Positions 18,241 to 26,410 of a stretch of 64,000 nucleotides of DNA are shown here, piece by piece. Made by a program: the position numbers and the translations under genes. The stretch spans positions 8,347 to 72,346 of the forward strand of contig CAMLGC010000008.1 in assembly GCA_946479505.1 (NCBI GenBank). Reading direction: 5' to 3'. Origin of the DNA: an uncultured Sphingomonadaceae bacterium (GTDB taxonomy: Bacteria; Pseudomonadota; Alphaproteobacteria; Sphingomonadales; Sphingomonadaceae). Each line of letters opens with the position of its first letter. Position 1 is the stretch's first letter. Below the pieces are notes generated by a model, which had not been told where the DNA came from, ran no database searches, and saw only the letters and a program-made list of their open reading frames with translations.

Positions 18241-18967
18241 TGAAGACCGTCCCCTGCTTGATGGTGACCGAGCCGTGGGCGCCCAGCTCCCCGGCGTGCG
18301 GCGTCGAGGCCGCCTTGCGGTAGGTCATCGAGAAGACGACGTTGGGCTCGTGCGGGCCGGGGAAGGCCAGCTCGACGATCTGCTCGAAGGTCACCTCCGG
18401 TCCCGTCACGGTGCGCGCGCGGGTGTTGACGATGATCTCGATCTCCGCCGCGGGGCGCTTCGCGTTGTAGAAGCGTTCGACGCCCGGCGCGTTGAGGTCG
18501 ACCAGCATCGCCGGCTCGATCAGGACGTCGGTCCCGCCGCGCACCTCAAGGAAGACCGCCTCGTCCGGGCCCGGCTTGGCGAGATGCTCGAGGATCCGGC
18601 CGCTGATCGCGGGCTTGCCCCAGCGCTCCTCGTGCGCGTTGACCTCGAACTTGAAGTCGCGGTCCGTGAGGAAGGCGACGAATCGTTCCGCGCCCGCCCC
18701 GCGGAGGTCGAACGTCTCGTCGAGGCGGACGTCCTCAAAGTCGCCGGTGTCGAGAACCGCGAAGAGGCTGTAGCCGCGGTCGGGCTCGAGTCCCGCCGCC
18801 TCGAGGATCTGGCGGCCGAGCGGGATCGGATCGGCGACGCCGAGCGGGCGGAAGTCGACGCCGTCGAGAGCGAACTGGATGCGGTAGGTCTTGGCTGGCT
18901 GCAGAGGGCGACCCTCGCGGATCGCTTCGCCGACATCGTCGTATTCGGGGAGTTCGGGGGTGTTCAT
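18215..18967 (-). CDS. Multi-ubiquitin-like protein (three Ubl repeats)
   Basis: 250 aa from ATG 18967, with AAGGA upstream; an earlier in-frame start at 19018 lacks support. After a 25-residue leader come three ubiquitin-like units at about 26-102, 104-168 and 175-250, each starting with a beta-hairpin (TYRIQFALDGVDF; DFKFEVNAHEERW; AEIEIIVNTRARTV). The last ends GTVFNVTRTVQS, typical of the multi-ubiquitin family; there is no C-terminal Gly-Gly, and the last residue is serine. It would be activated by the E1-like neighbour and joined to targets or to itself. Confidence 0.85.
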   Translation of the reverse strand: MNTPELPEYDDVGEAIREGRPLQPAKTYRIQFALDGVDFRPLGVADPIPLGRQILEAAGLEPDRGYSLFAVLDTGDFEDVRLDETFDLRGAGAERFVAFLTDRDFKFEVNAHEERWGKPAISGRILEHLAKPGPDEAVFLEVRGGTDVLIEPAMLVDLNAPGVERFYNAKRPAAEIEIIVNTRARTVTGPEVTFEQIVELAFPGPHEPNVVFSMTYRKAASTPHAGELGAHGSVTIKQGTVFNVTRTVQS

Positions 18968-19049
18968 CTTGCTTTTTCCTTCGTGTTCAGCCGGGTCAAC
19001 CCGGTCACGAAGGGACAATCGGAACGGCCGCCGCCGACCGGAAAGGCGG

Positions 19050-22000
19050 TCAGAAATCTTTCTGCAGCGATCCGGCGGGGACAGGCCCGCAAATGAAGAA
19101 GGCGGGGCATCCCGGGCAGACGCGCTGCGACGGGGTCGCGGGGAACGCGCCGGCGCGGATCCCCGCGATCACGGTGTTCAGCAGCTCGTGCCGGTTGCCG
19201 AGCACGCGTGCCGTCATGCCGAGTGCCGTGACCTGGTCGCTCATCAGGTGCACCACCTCCGCGGCGGCGGCGGGTGCGTTTTCCGCGAGGGCGAGCAGCG
19301 CGGTCGCGACGCCGAGGTTCTCGGTGTCCGACTTGCGGTATACGCCCGTGCGAATGCGGCGGTAGATTCGGACGCCCTGGGCGTCGACGAGGACATCGTC
19401 GGCGCTGAACACGATCTGATCGGCGCCGATGCTGAGCGGCACCGTGGCCGGGGTCTCCGCGCGGTGGGCTAGGCGCGATTGCCGGAACCGCATCACCAGC
19501 GTGACCGCCATCGCCCGCAGCTCCGCGAAGCTCCCGGGCGTGTCCAGGCCATGATCGTCGCAGGCCCGCTCGACGGCGGCGCGGAGCTGCGCGTCGTCCG
19601 ACAGGTCGAGCCCGTCCCGCACGGCCGCGCGGACGACGGACCGGGCTGCCTCGTGCATCCTCATGTAGTCGGTCTCGGTCCGGCGTCCCCCTATGCCGAG
19701 CACGTGGGTGTAGAAGAAGCGCCGCTTGCACTTGTTCTTATCCAGCATCGCCACCTGCGAGTCCCGCAACCGGATCGTCCCGTCGATGACTAGCGCGATC
19801 GGTTCATCTTCCGGGGCGGGCGGCAGCGCGCGGATCAGGTCGGGCGTGTTCCGGGCCACGCCCGTCCCAAGGCGGCTTAGGAATTCGGACAGTGGTCTTG
19901 CGGTGTGGTTGGCCTTCTCCGTCGCGGCATACATGACGAGCCGGTCGCGTGCGCGGGACAGGGCGACGTAGAAGAGGCATTCACGCTCTTCCGCGTCCCC
20001 GTCGCGCAGCGCCGTCTTCACGTCGCCGGTCAGTCCGGCGATGACGCCCTCCGGCGGCAGGCACGCAGGGGCCTTCGACGGACTCGGGAGCGTGTCCTGG
20101 TTGAGGCCTGGGAGGTGGACGCACCGGAACTCGAGGCCCTTCGCGCCGTGGATCGTCATGAGTCGGACGGCGTCTAGTCCCTGCGCGGCGGCGGGCAGCT
20201 GCCGCAGATCGCGGTCGTCGCCGATCGCCACGAGCCTCCGGATCCGGTCCAGCAGGCGCGGCACGGCCCTTCCCTGCTCGCGCGGCTGCACGCGCAAGAA
20301 GTTCAACAGCTGCCACAGTGCGATGCCCTGGCTGCGTTCGGCGACCGACCGCGCCTCGGCTATACGGGCGGCGATGCGGGTCCGGTCGAATAGGACGGCC
20401 GCGAGCGTGCGCCAAGGCGGCGCGTCGGCATCGAAGCCCTCGAGCGCCTCTGCCAGCCTGTCCAGCGCGGCATGGCCATCCGCGGAGATCGGCAGATCCC
20501 TTCGCGCGTCGAGCCAGTCGAGCGGTTCCCGCTCGTCGTCGCGCAGCGTGGCTAGCACGGCGCCGACGTCGTCGAGCGACATGGCGAAATCCGTCATGCT
20601 GGCAGCGCGAACCAGGCCCATCGCCCTTCGATCCGCGAGCAGCGACAGTAGCGAGAGGAGGTCCTTGACCTCGGCGCGCTCGAACAGACTGCCGAGGAAG
20701 AGGACCGGGATTCCCATGCGCTCGAGATCCCGAGCGATCACGCCGAGCCGCTCGTTGCCGGTGCACAACACGGCCTGGTCGCGGTAGGCGAACCCCGCCG
20801 AGTGCATCTCGGCGATGCAGTCGGCGATCGCGATCGACTGCTCGTCCTTCACCGCGCGGGTCCTGAGCTCGATCGGGATCGCGCACGGACCGCGGTCGGC
20901 CTTCAGCCGCGTCTCCGTCGTGCTCGCCGTCATGCCGACCGCGAACGCGGAGTAGGCGGTGACTATCTCGTCGAACGAGCGGTAGTTGATCTCCAGCCTG
21001 CCCGACCTGGCGCCGGGGAAGTCCTCCGTCGTGAACTTTGAGGTGCTTACCGGGGACGCTCCGCGGAACCTGTAGATAGACTGCCGCGCGTCGCCGACGA
21101 CCCAGAGGTTTTCGCCGGCGGGGCGCATCGCCTTGAGCAGCCGCACGCTGGCGCGGTTGACGTCCTGATATTCGTCGACGAGCAGGTGATCATACATCCC
21201 GCCGAGCTTCGCGGCGATGTCGGGGCGCCGCTCGAGGAGTTCGACGGGCAGCGAGACGAGGTCGCCGAAGTCGACCGCCCGCCGTTCGCGCTTGATCCTC
21301 TCGTAGAGGGCGTAGACCCGCGCCACCTCGGCGGACTTGAGCGCCTCGGACGTCCGCGCCTCGTCGCCGATCGCGGCGACGCGCATCGCCTCGGCGTACC
21401 GCGCGTAGTCCTCGGCGGCGACCACCTCGTCCTTCGCCCGCGATATCGCCGCGAGGATGTCGCCGATCAGCCGGGTCGGATCGTAGAGGTCCTGGTAGTA
21501 TTCGAGCTCGAGCTTCGGGAACTCGCGTTCGAGCAACTCGACCGCCTCGACCCGGTCCATCAGCCGTGGATCGTCGGGCAGCGAGAACTCGGCGCTGAGG
21601 CGCCGGATGAGGTCGAGCCCGAACGCGTGAAACGTGCCGATCCACACCGCCGCGGCCTTCTCGGGTCGCTCCGCAGCGATGCGGTCCGCCATTTCGCCGG
21701 CTGCCTTGTTCGAGTAGGTGAGCACGAGGAGCCTCTTGGGATCGACGTCCTCGTCGAGCAGCTGGACGACCCGCGCGGTCAAAGTCTGGGTCTTGCCGGT
21801 GCCGGGTCCGGCCTCGAGCAGGTAGGGGCCGCCGCGATGGGCGGCTGCGTCCGCTTGGGCTTTATTTAGTGGATGTACCTTGCGAACCTTGTCGTCGAGT
21901 TCGATTGCGGGGAGTAGAAGCCCGTCGAGGAGCTGCTGCGCGACGACGTCAAATGGCGCGCGCATACGCTCGGCGATGGCGGACGCGGTCAGGCCGCCCT

Positions 22001-22454
22001 CGAGGTGGAGGCGGCAAACCACCTCGCGCGGGAGGAGGAGCTCGCGCCCGAAGAGGTCCATCTGGACCTCGCGCCGTTGCCGGCGGCCGTAGTCCACCAC
22101 GCGGTCGATGCCCGTTGGTGAAGGCTCCGCGGCCCGGGCGGGATCGGCCTCGGTGACCGTGGGAGAGGAGGTTCCGTCCCCGAGCTCGTGATGTCCGATC
22201 TCGTGGGCGACGAGGAACGCCTGCTCGAAGGGGGACCCGACGTTCTCATGGATGATGAGGTCATCCTCCGGAACCAGCGTCGCGCGTCCGTTGTCGAGGA
22301 CGGTGGCGCCCGGGTTCGCGGTGTCGACGTCGAGGCCGCGATCGTTCGCGATTGCGACGGCGAAAGCGTAGGGATCCGTCGGATCGAGTCCACGCGCTAC
22401 CGCGTTGGCGTGCAGTTCCGCGGCACGGCGACGTCCAAGCTCGATGGCGTCCAC
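19050..22454 (-). CDS. ImmA/IrrE protease-UvrD helicase-Fe-S nuclease-like fusion
   Basis: 1134 aa from a GTG at 22454. Residues 60-180 form an ImmA/IrrE metalloprotease: HEIGH at 84-88 and a downstream REVQMDLFGRELLLP ligand segment (E129). Residues 195-880 form a UvrD/Rep SF1 helicase: NKAQ, Walker A AGPGTGKT (215-222), Walker B DEYQD (427-431), and later motifs TIHGAKGLEF and YVALSRARDRL. The end has four cysteines spaced as in AddB/Cas4 Fe-S nucleases (C909, C1113, C1116, C1122), but the expected D-x-K catalytic strand reads RRIRTG, so the nuclease looks inactive. It may sense damage or foreign DNA and cleave a regulator. Confidence 0.85.
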   Translation of the reverse strand: MDAIELGRRRAAELHANAVARGLDPTDPYAFAVAIANDRGLDVDTANPGATVLDNGRATLVPEDDLIIHENVGSPFEQAFLVAHEIGHHELGDGTSSPTVTEADPARAAEPSPTGIDRVVDYGRRQRREVQMDLFGRELLLPREVVCRLHLEGGLTASAIAERMRAPFDVVAQQLLDGLLLPAIELDDKVRKVHPLNKAQADAAAHRGGPYLLEAGPGTGKTQTLTARVVQLLDEDVDPKRLLVLTYSNKAAGEMADRIAAERPEKAAAVWIGTFHAFGLDLIRRLSAEFSLPDDPRLMDRVEAVELLEREFPKLELEYYQDLYDPTRLIGDILAAISRAKDEVVAAEDYARYAEAMRVAAIGDEARTSEALKSAEVARVYALYERIKRERRAVDFGDLVSLPVELLERRPDIAAKLGGMYDHLLVDEYQDVNRASVRLLKAMRPAGENLWVVGDARQSIYRFRGASPVSTSKFTTEDFPGARSGRLEINYRSFDEIVTAYSAFAVGMTASTTETRLKADRGPCAIPIELRTRAVKDEQSIAIADCIAEMHSAGFAYRDQAVLCTGNERLGVIARDLERMGIPVLFLGSLFERAEVKDLLSLLSLLADRRAMGLVRAASMTDFAMSLDDVGAVLATLRDDEREPLDWLDARRDLPISADGHAALDRLAEALEGFDADAPPWRTLAAVLFDRTRIAARIAEARSVAERSQGIALWQLLNFLRVQPREQGRAVPRLLDRIRRLVAIGDDRDLRQLPAAAQGLDAVRLMTIHGAKGLEFRCVHLPGLNQDTLPSPSKAPACLPPEGVIAGLTGDVKTALRDGDAEERECLFYVALSRARDRLVMYAATEKANHTARPLSEFLSRLGTGVARNTPDLIRALPPAPEDEPIALVIDGTIRLRDSQVAMLDKNKCKRRFFYTHVLGIGGRRTETDYMRMHEAARSVVRAAVRDGLDLSDDAQLRAAVERACDDHGLDTPGSFAELRAMAVTLVMRFRQSRLAHRAETPATVPLSIGADQIVFSADDVLVDAQGVRIYRRIRTGVYRKSDTENLGVATALLALAENAPAAAAEVVHLMSDQVTALGMTARVLGNRHELLNTVIAGIRAGAFPATPSQRVCPGCPAFFICGPVPAGSLQKDF

Positions 22455-22457
22455 GCG

Positions 22458-23045
22458 TCAGTCGTCGGCCAGCAGCCGAACGCGGTCGGCCTCGGGCACG
22501 CCGGCGTCCTTCAGCACCTGCTCGAACGTGGCCTGCGCGTCCGACCCGGGTGGACCGTCCGACTTGTAGCTTCTCGTCATCGCCATCGGCACCGGAGGGC
22601 GTGCCATGGCAGCGATCACGTGCGCCGGAGGAACGCCCAGCACCCCGGACAGCTCCCGCGTCACGGAACCCGGGACGCTCGACGCGAGCACCCTGTGCTC
22701 GCGGAAGCAGGTGACCACCTGCCGCGGCACGCCAAGCTTCACGGCGAGCGCCTTGCCCAGTTCTCCGGAGAGACGGGCCAGGGGATCGGCGCCGGTTGCG
22801 GGGTCCGATCGGGCAGCCTGGTGGGTGATCCACGCCGCGTCGATGCGGGACTGCTCGGTGGCGGTCAAGCTGCGCTCGTCTTCGGCATCGGGCGTGGCGA
22901 TCAGCCGGGAGAAGTCGATCAGCTGCGGCGCGAACTGAGGGTGCGCCCCGACGTAGCGGGCGAGGACGTCGCCGTCGTGGACGTCCTCCATCTGGAACAG
23001 GTCGAGCACGGCCTCTAGCGTGAGCGGCGGGTTGGTGGCGGTCAT
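22458..23045 (-). CDS. Unknown protein between sigma factor and helicase
   Basis: 195 aa; the ATG at 23045 overlaps the sigma-factor stop (ATGA). No family is recognised. The C-terminal half is helical and has two short blocks that look like helix-turn-helix units (KALAVKLGVPRQVVTCFREH and RELSGVLGVPPAHVIAAM). The leader is acidic. Its place between a sigma factor and an ImmA/IrrE protease makes it a candidate anti-sigma or adaptor protein that the protease could cleave; this is inference from order alone. Confidence 0.65.
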   Translation of the reverse strand: MTATNPPLTLEAVLDLFQMEDVHDGDVLARYVGAHPQFAPQLIDFSRLIATPDAEDERSLTATEQSRIDAAWITHQAARSDPATGADPLARLSGELGKALAVKLGVPRQVVTCFREHRVLASSVPGSVTRELSGVLGVPPAHVIAAMARPPVPMAMTRSYKSDGPPGSDAQATFEQVLKDAGVPEADRVRLLADD

Positions 23046-23818
23046 TCGTCGTCCCCAGGATTGAACAGGGCGCCGAGCCTCTTTAGCGCTCGGTCCCGAT
23101 AGTTGCGAACCGACCGATCCGAGCAGCCCAGGGCCTTCGCGATCGTCATGACCGACGGGTCGCTCGAATGGATCTGCCATCCGATCAACAGGAGGTGCAT
23201 GGTCCTGCTTTGTTCCGGCGGCAACGTGTCAATCGCGACGTAGAGCCGCTCCCGGAAAAGCGGATCGGAAAAAATTTCCGCGTCGAGCGGATTAGTCGCG
23301 ACGGCGACTGCAGCGGCGTCGGCGACGTCGCCCTCCTCATCGTCCATCGAGTCGCCGCGGTTGACCTCGCGCCACACTCGCTCTTGAGCGTCGAGCCGGA
23401 GCCGCTTGATGGCGAGGTCGAACCGCGCCTCAAAGAAGTCGAGCCTGTCGTCCACCTCGGCGCGGTCCTTCGCAAGCAGCTCGACGAAGCGGTCGAAGAC
23501 GGCGTCGCGGATGCGTTCGTCAGTGGCGGACGCAGTGCCGCCCGACGCCGTGCTCGGGACCGCCCGCATGACGCGCTCGGCGAGCACCTTGTAGAGGCGC
23601 TCGAACCAGGCTGAGGAGTTCTCGACGCGGGTGGCGCGGATGAGGTGCACCAGGCATTCGCTTGGCACATAGGCGGGATCCTTGCGGCCGCGGATGCGGG
23701 CCCGCTTGAGTAGCGCCTCCCGTGGGAGGTCGCTGAGGACGGTGAGCAGCGCCTCGACATTGTCGGGACGCGTATACGGCGTCCCGTCCTTCTTCTTCCG
23801 GGTGAGCGGGGCGATCAA
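23042..23818 (-). CDS. Sigma-70-like RNA polymerase factor
   Basis: 258 aa from a TTG at 23818, chosen because GGGAGG lies 5 bases upstream; an ATG at 23926 would give 294 aa. The middle (ERIRDAVFDRFVELL to RVWREVNRG) resembles sigma region 2. Region 4 is clear at the C-terminus: AIDTLPPEQSRTMHLLLIGW, then MTIAKALGCSDRSVRNYRDRALKRL, with the DNA-reading helix. It heads the ubiquitin-like operon and most likely drives it, and perhaps other genes. The exact sigma class is uncertain. Confidence 0.72.
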   Translation of the reverse strand: MIAPLTRKKKDGTPYTRPDNVEALLTVLSDLPREALLKRARIRGRKDPAYVPSECLVHLIRATRVENSSAWFERLYKVLAERVMRAVPSTASGGTASATDERIRDAVFDRFVELLAKDRAEVDDRLDFFEARFDLAIKRLRLDAQERVWREVNRGDSMDDEEGDVADAAAVAVATNPLDAEIFSDPLFRERLYVAIDTLPPEQSRTMHLLLIGWQIHSSDPSVMTIAKALGCSDRSVRNYRDRALKRLGALFNPGDDE

Positions 23819-23942
23819 CTTGTCCTCCCTATACGAAGCGCCAGCATAGGTGCGTTTCAGGAGTAATCGCCACGAAAATTGAAACCGGAACGGCAGGATG
23901 GAATATTTAGAGAGCCTTTTCCGCAAAGAAGCGCCTAGGAGC

Positions 23943-23959
23943 GGACCGTCAATCGGTCC
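23943..23959. promoter_or_regulatory. Short palindrome upstream of sigma-factor operon
   Basis: GGACCG at 23943-23948 and CGGTCC at 23954-23959 with a 5-base loop. It lies about 125 bases before the TTG start of the operon, so it could be an operator. No promoter consensus was found nearby. Confidence 0.3.
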
Positions 23960-24080
23960 ACTTCCCGCCGTTTCCTCTTAACTCAACTTATGACCAAGTT
24001 GGGGCCGGTAGCGGACTGACGGCTTTTCGGCAGATGAGGCGGCGAAGCCGCCACCCGGACCAGCCGACTTAATCAGCCGG

Positions 24081-24109
24081 CCCTAGGTTCGAGCCTAGGG
24101 CGTCCACCA
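24081..24109 (+). other. Decayed tRNA 3'-end-like sequence, possible old att site
   Basis: CCCTAGG-TTCGAG-CCTAGGG-CGTCCACCA looks like the T-arm, acceptor strand and CCA of a tRNA, but the T-loop has six bases where seven are needed. No matching 5' half (GGACGCC) was found nearby. It lies in the gene-free stretch 23927-24470 between two cargo modules, as expected of an attachment site left by an integrated element. The rest of that stretch shows no gene. Confidence 0.35.
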
Positions 24110-24421
24110 TTTCCGACTATATTTCATATAGATACTGCCTCGCCCAAGGGGCGGCTCAATTTCGGAGCCAGGTCAGGTAACAGCCTGGGTAACACTCAAA
24201 ATTTGGACGTTGATTTTCCGCTGGCGTTCGTAAGGCCGAAAACGCGGCCAATTTGGCGAATTCTCTAAGACAATCACGGCTAATTCGATCGCGCACAAAT
24301 CTGGCTTATGGACGCGATCGAGATGCGCAGGACGCGCATGACCGCGCTCCTCCGAGCGCAAGCGGATCATCTAAGTCGGTTGCGATGATCGAATTCCAGC
24401 GTGGGACTGATTGGCAAATGT

Positions 24422-24444
24422 CACCACCTTGGTGTAACGTGGTG
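24422..24444. promoter_or_regulatory. Inverted repeat upstream of RHH gene
   Basis: CACCAC (24422-24427) and GTGGTG (24439-24444) are separated by 11 bases and end 26 bases before the start of the ribbon-helix-helix gene. This could be its own operator, controlling the restriction-modification operon. Confidence 0.35.
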
Positions 24445-24470
24445 CAGAACGATGCAAGGGTGAAACCGCG

Positions 24471-24659
24471 ATGCCCGCCACCGCTCAAATTCAAGATGAT
24501 AAATCAGCCCGGCTGTCTATCAGCCTGACGGCGGAGCAGCACCGCGAGTTGAACGAGATTGCCAAAAAGAACAGAGTTTCAGTTGCGTGGGTGGTCCGCG
24601 AGGCGATTGACCGCCTCTTGAAGGACGACATGCCGCTTCTGCATGTGGGGAAAGAATGA
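24471..24659 (+). CDS. Ribbon-helix-helix (CopG-like) regulator
   Basis: 62 aa. SARLSISLTAEQHRELNEIA gives the beta-strand and first helix, and RVSVAWVVREAIDRLL the second helix of the RHH fold. The stop overlaps the methylase start (ATGA), so it is the first gene of the restriction-modification operon. It probably acts as a controller that keeps expression of modification and restriction in balance, as small C proteins do in other systems. Confidence 0.82.
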   Translation: MPATAQIQDDKSARLSISLTAEQHRELNEIAKKNRVSVAWVVREAIDRLLKDDMPLLHVGKE

Positions 24660-26410
24660 CCGCCGTTCGCGTAAAATCCAAGCCGGCACCGGCCCGTGAA
24701 GGCACGCCACAAGAAGTCAGGGGCCGCTATGCCGATCTTGACCAGGACAAACTACGCGGCGGTTATTACACGTCGTCGCGCGTTGCCGAATGGCTTTGCG
24801 CCTGGGCGATTCAGGATGCCGGCGACACGGTGCTGGAGCCGAGCTGCGGCGATGGTGCTTTCATCGAGGCGGCCATGCACAGGTTTCAGGCGCTCGGTGC
24901 GAACGCCGACCAGATCGCCAACAACCTCAAGGGCGTCGAGATCGTCGCGGCAGAGGCGAAGCGCGCCCGCGCGCGCCTCAAGCAGCTTCTCGGCAAGGCG
25001 GCCGATGCGGTCATCCAAAACTCCGATTTCTTCGGCTGGTGGCAGGGCGTTGATCAGCCCGCCTATGATGTCATCATAGGGAATCCTCCTTTTATCCGTT
25101 ACCAGTCATTCCCCGAGCCGCATCGCACCCGCGCCATGGCTATTATGGGGGATCAGGGACTCACCCCGAACAAGCTGACCAATATTTGGGTGCCCTTCGT
25201 GGTCGCCGCCACGGCGAGCCTCAAGGTGGGCGGTCGCCTCGCCCTCGTGCTTCCTGCGGAAATTCTGCAGGTCACTTATGCCGCGCAGCTTCGGTCTTTC
25301 CTGACCGATCGTTTTAAGCGCATCGACATCGTGGCGTGCAATGAGCTGTTTTTTGAAAAAGCCGAGCAGGAGGTTGTGCTGCTGATGGCCGATGGCGCGC
25401 TTAAGCGAGCCTCGGAGCATAACAAATGCCGCGTTGCGATGACGGAAGCCGATTTGGTTTCCGATATCACCGATCGCAGGCCGACCGTGCTGCTCAAGAC
25501 GGCCAAGCCGAAGATCATCCAGCACGACAATGAGAAGTGGCTGAAATACTTCCTCGACAACAAGCAGATCGAGTTCATGCGGGCGCTGCGCGATGCGGAG
25601 ATCACCGCCGCCATGTCCGCTCATGCCTCGATCGACGTGGGCGTCGTCACCGGCAAGAACGAGTTTTTCGTTCTATCTGGAGATCAGGTCGCCGATTTGG
25701 GTATCGAAGGATACACCACGCCGCTGGTTTCGCGATCCGTGCAGCTCAAGGGCACGCGCCTTGGTAAAGGCGACTGGAGATCGCTGGCTGCTGCCGGCGA
25801 CCGAGTGCATCTTCTCAATATCAGCCCGGCCCAGCTCCAGAAGCTTAGCCCGAAACTCAAGCGGTATATCGAGGAGGGCGAAAGCAAGCTCTTCCACAAG
25901 GGATATAAGTGCTCGATCCGCAAGCCCTGGTACACGGTCCCATCCGTCTGGACCCCTGACGGCTTTGCGTTCCGTCAGATTTACGACTTTCCGCGCATGG
26001 TCCTGAATACGTCGGAGGCCACGTCCACCGACACAATCCACCGTATGCGCAGCAAGGGTGCCAAGGCCGAACGCATCATCGCCAACACCTACACTTGGCT
26101 GACGGCCGCATCTGCAGAGATTGAAGGGCGCAGCTATGGCGGCGGGGTTTTGGAACTGGAGCCGACCGAGGCAGAGCGCCTGCTTATGCCCGCCAAGCTC
26201 AATGGTGCCATGTCCCTCGCCGATGCAGACAAGCTGATCCGTGCCGGCCGTCTCGATGACGTGCTGGAGGAAAATGCCCGTATCGTTCTGAGGGAGCACA
26301 TGGGGCTTTCGTCCGCCGAATGCGCCCTGCTCAAGGGTGTTTGGACGAAAATGCGTAATCGTCGCAATTCACGGCGGCGAGGACCGAAGGTCGCGGGCCC
26401 CGCGAAATGA
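24656..26410 (+). CDS. Eco57I-type N6-adenine DNA methyltransferase
   Basis: 584 aa. SAM-binding motif I is VLEPSCGDGAF (about residues 59-69) and the catalytic motif IV is NPPF (143-146), the order of gamma-class N6-adenine methylases. The C-terminal half (LGKGDWRSL, KCSIRKPWYTVPSVW) resembles the target-recognition part of Eco57I-like enzymes. It lacks a nuclease motif, so it is the modification-only partner of the fused enzyme that follows with a 4-base overlap. Composition is less GC-rich than the ICE genes, which suggests separate acquisition. Confidence 0.88.
   Translation: MTAVRVKSKPAPAREGTPQEVRGRYADLDQDKLRGGYYTSSRVAEWLCAWAIQDAGDTVLEPSCGDGAFIEAAMHRFQALGANADQIANNLKGVEIVAAEAKRARARLKQLLGKAADAVIQNSDFFGWWQGVDQPAYDVIIGNPPFIRYQSFPEPHRTRAMAIMGDQGLTPNKLTNIWVPFVVAATASLKVGGRLALVLPAEILQVTYAAQLRSFLTDRFKRIDIVACNELFFEKAEQEVVLLMADGALKRASEHNKCRVAMTEADLVSDITDRRPTVLLKTAKPKIIQHDNEKWLKYFLDNKQIEFMRALRDAEITAAMSAHASIDVGVVTGKNEFFVLSGDQVADLGIEGYTTPLVSRSVQLKGTRLGKGDWRSLAAAGDRVHLLNISPAQLQKLSPKLKRYIEEGESKLFHKGYKCSIRKPWYTVPSVWTPDGFAFRQIYDFPRMVLNTSEATSTDTIHRMRSKGAKAERIIANTYTWLTAASAEIEGRSYGGGVLELEPTEAERLLMPAKLNGAMSLADADKLIRAGRLDDVLEENARIVLREHMGLSSAECALLKGVWTKMRNRRNSRRRGPKVAGPAK

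Noticed and set aside
24001..24110. Complete tRNA or tmRNA gene ending CCA
   Set aside because: The T-loop is one base short, no complementary 5' acceptor strand is present and no sound anticodon arm forms. Only the 3' end is reported, as a possible old att site.
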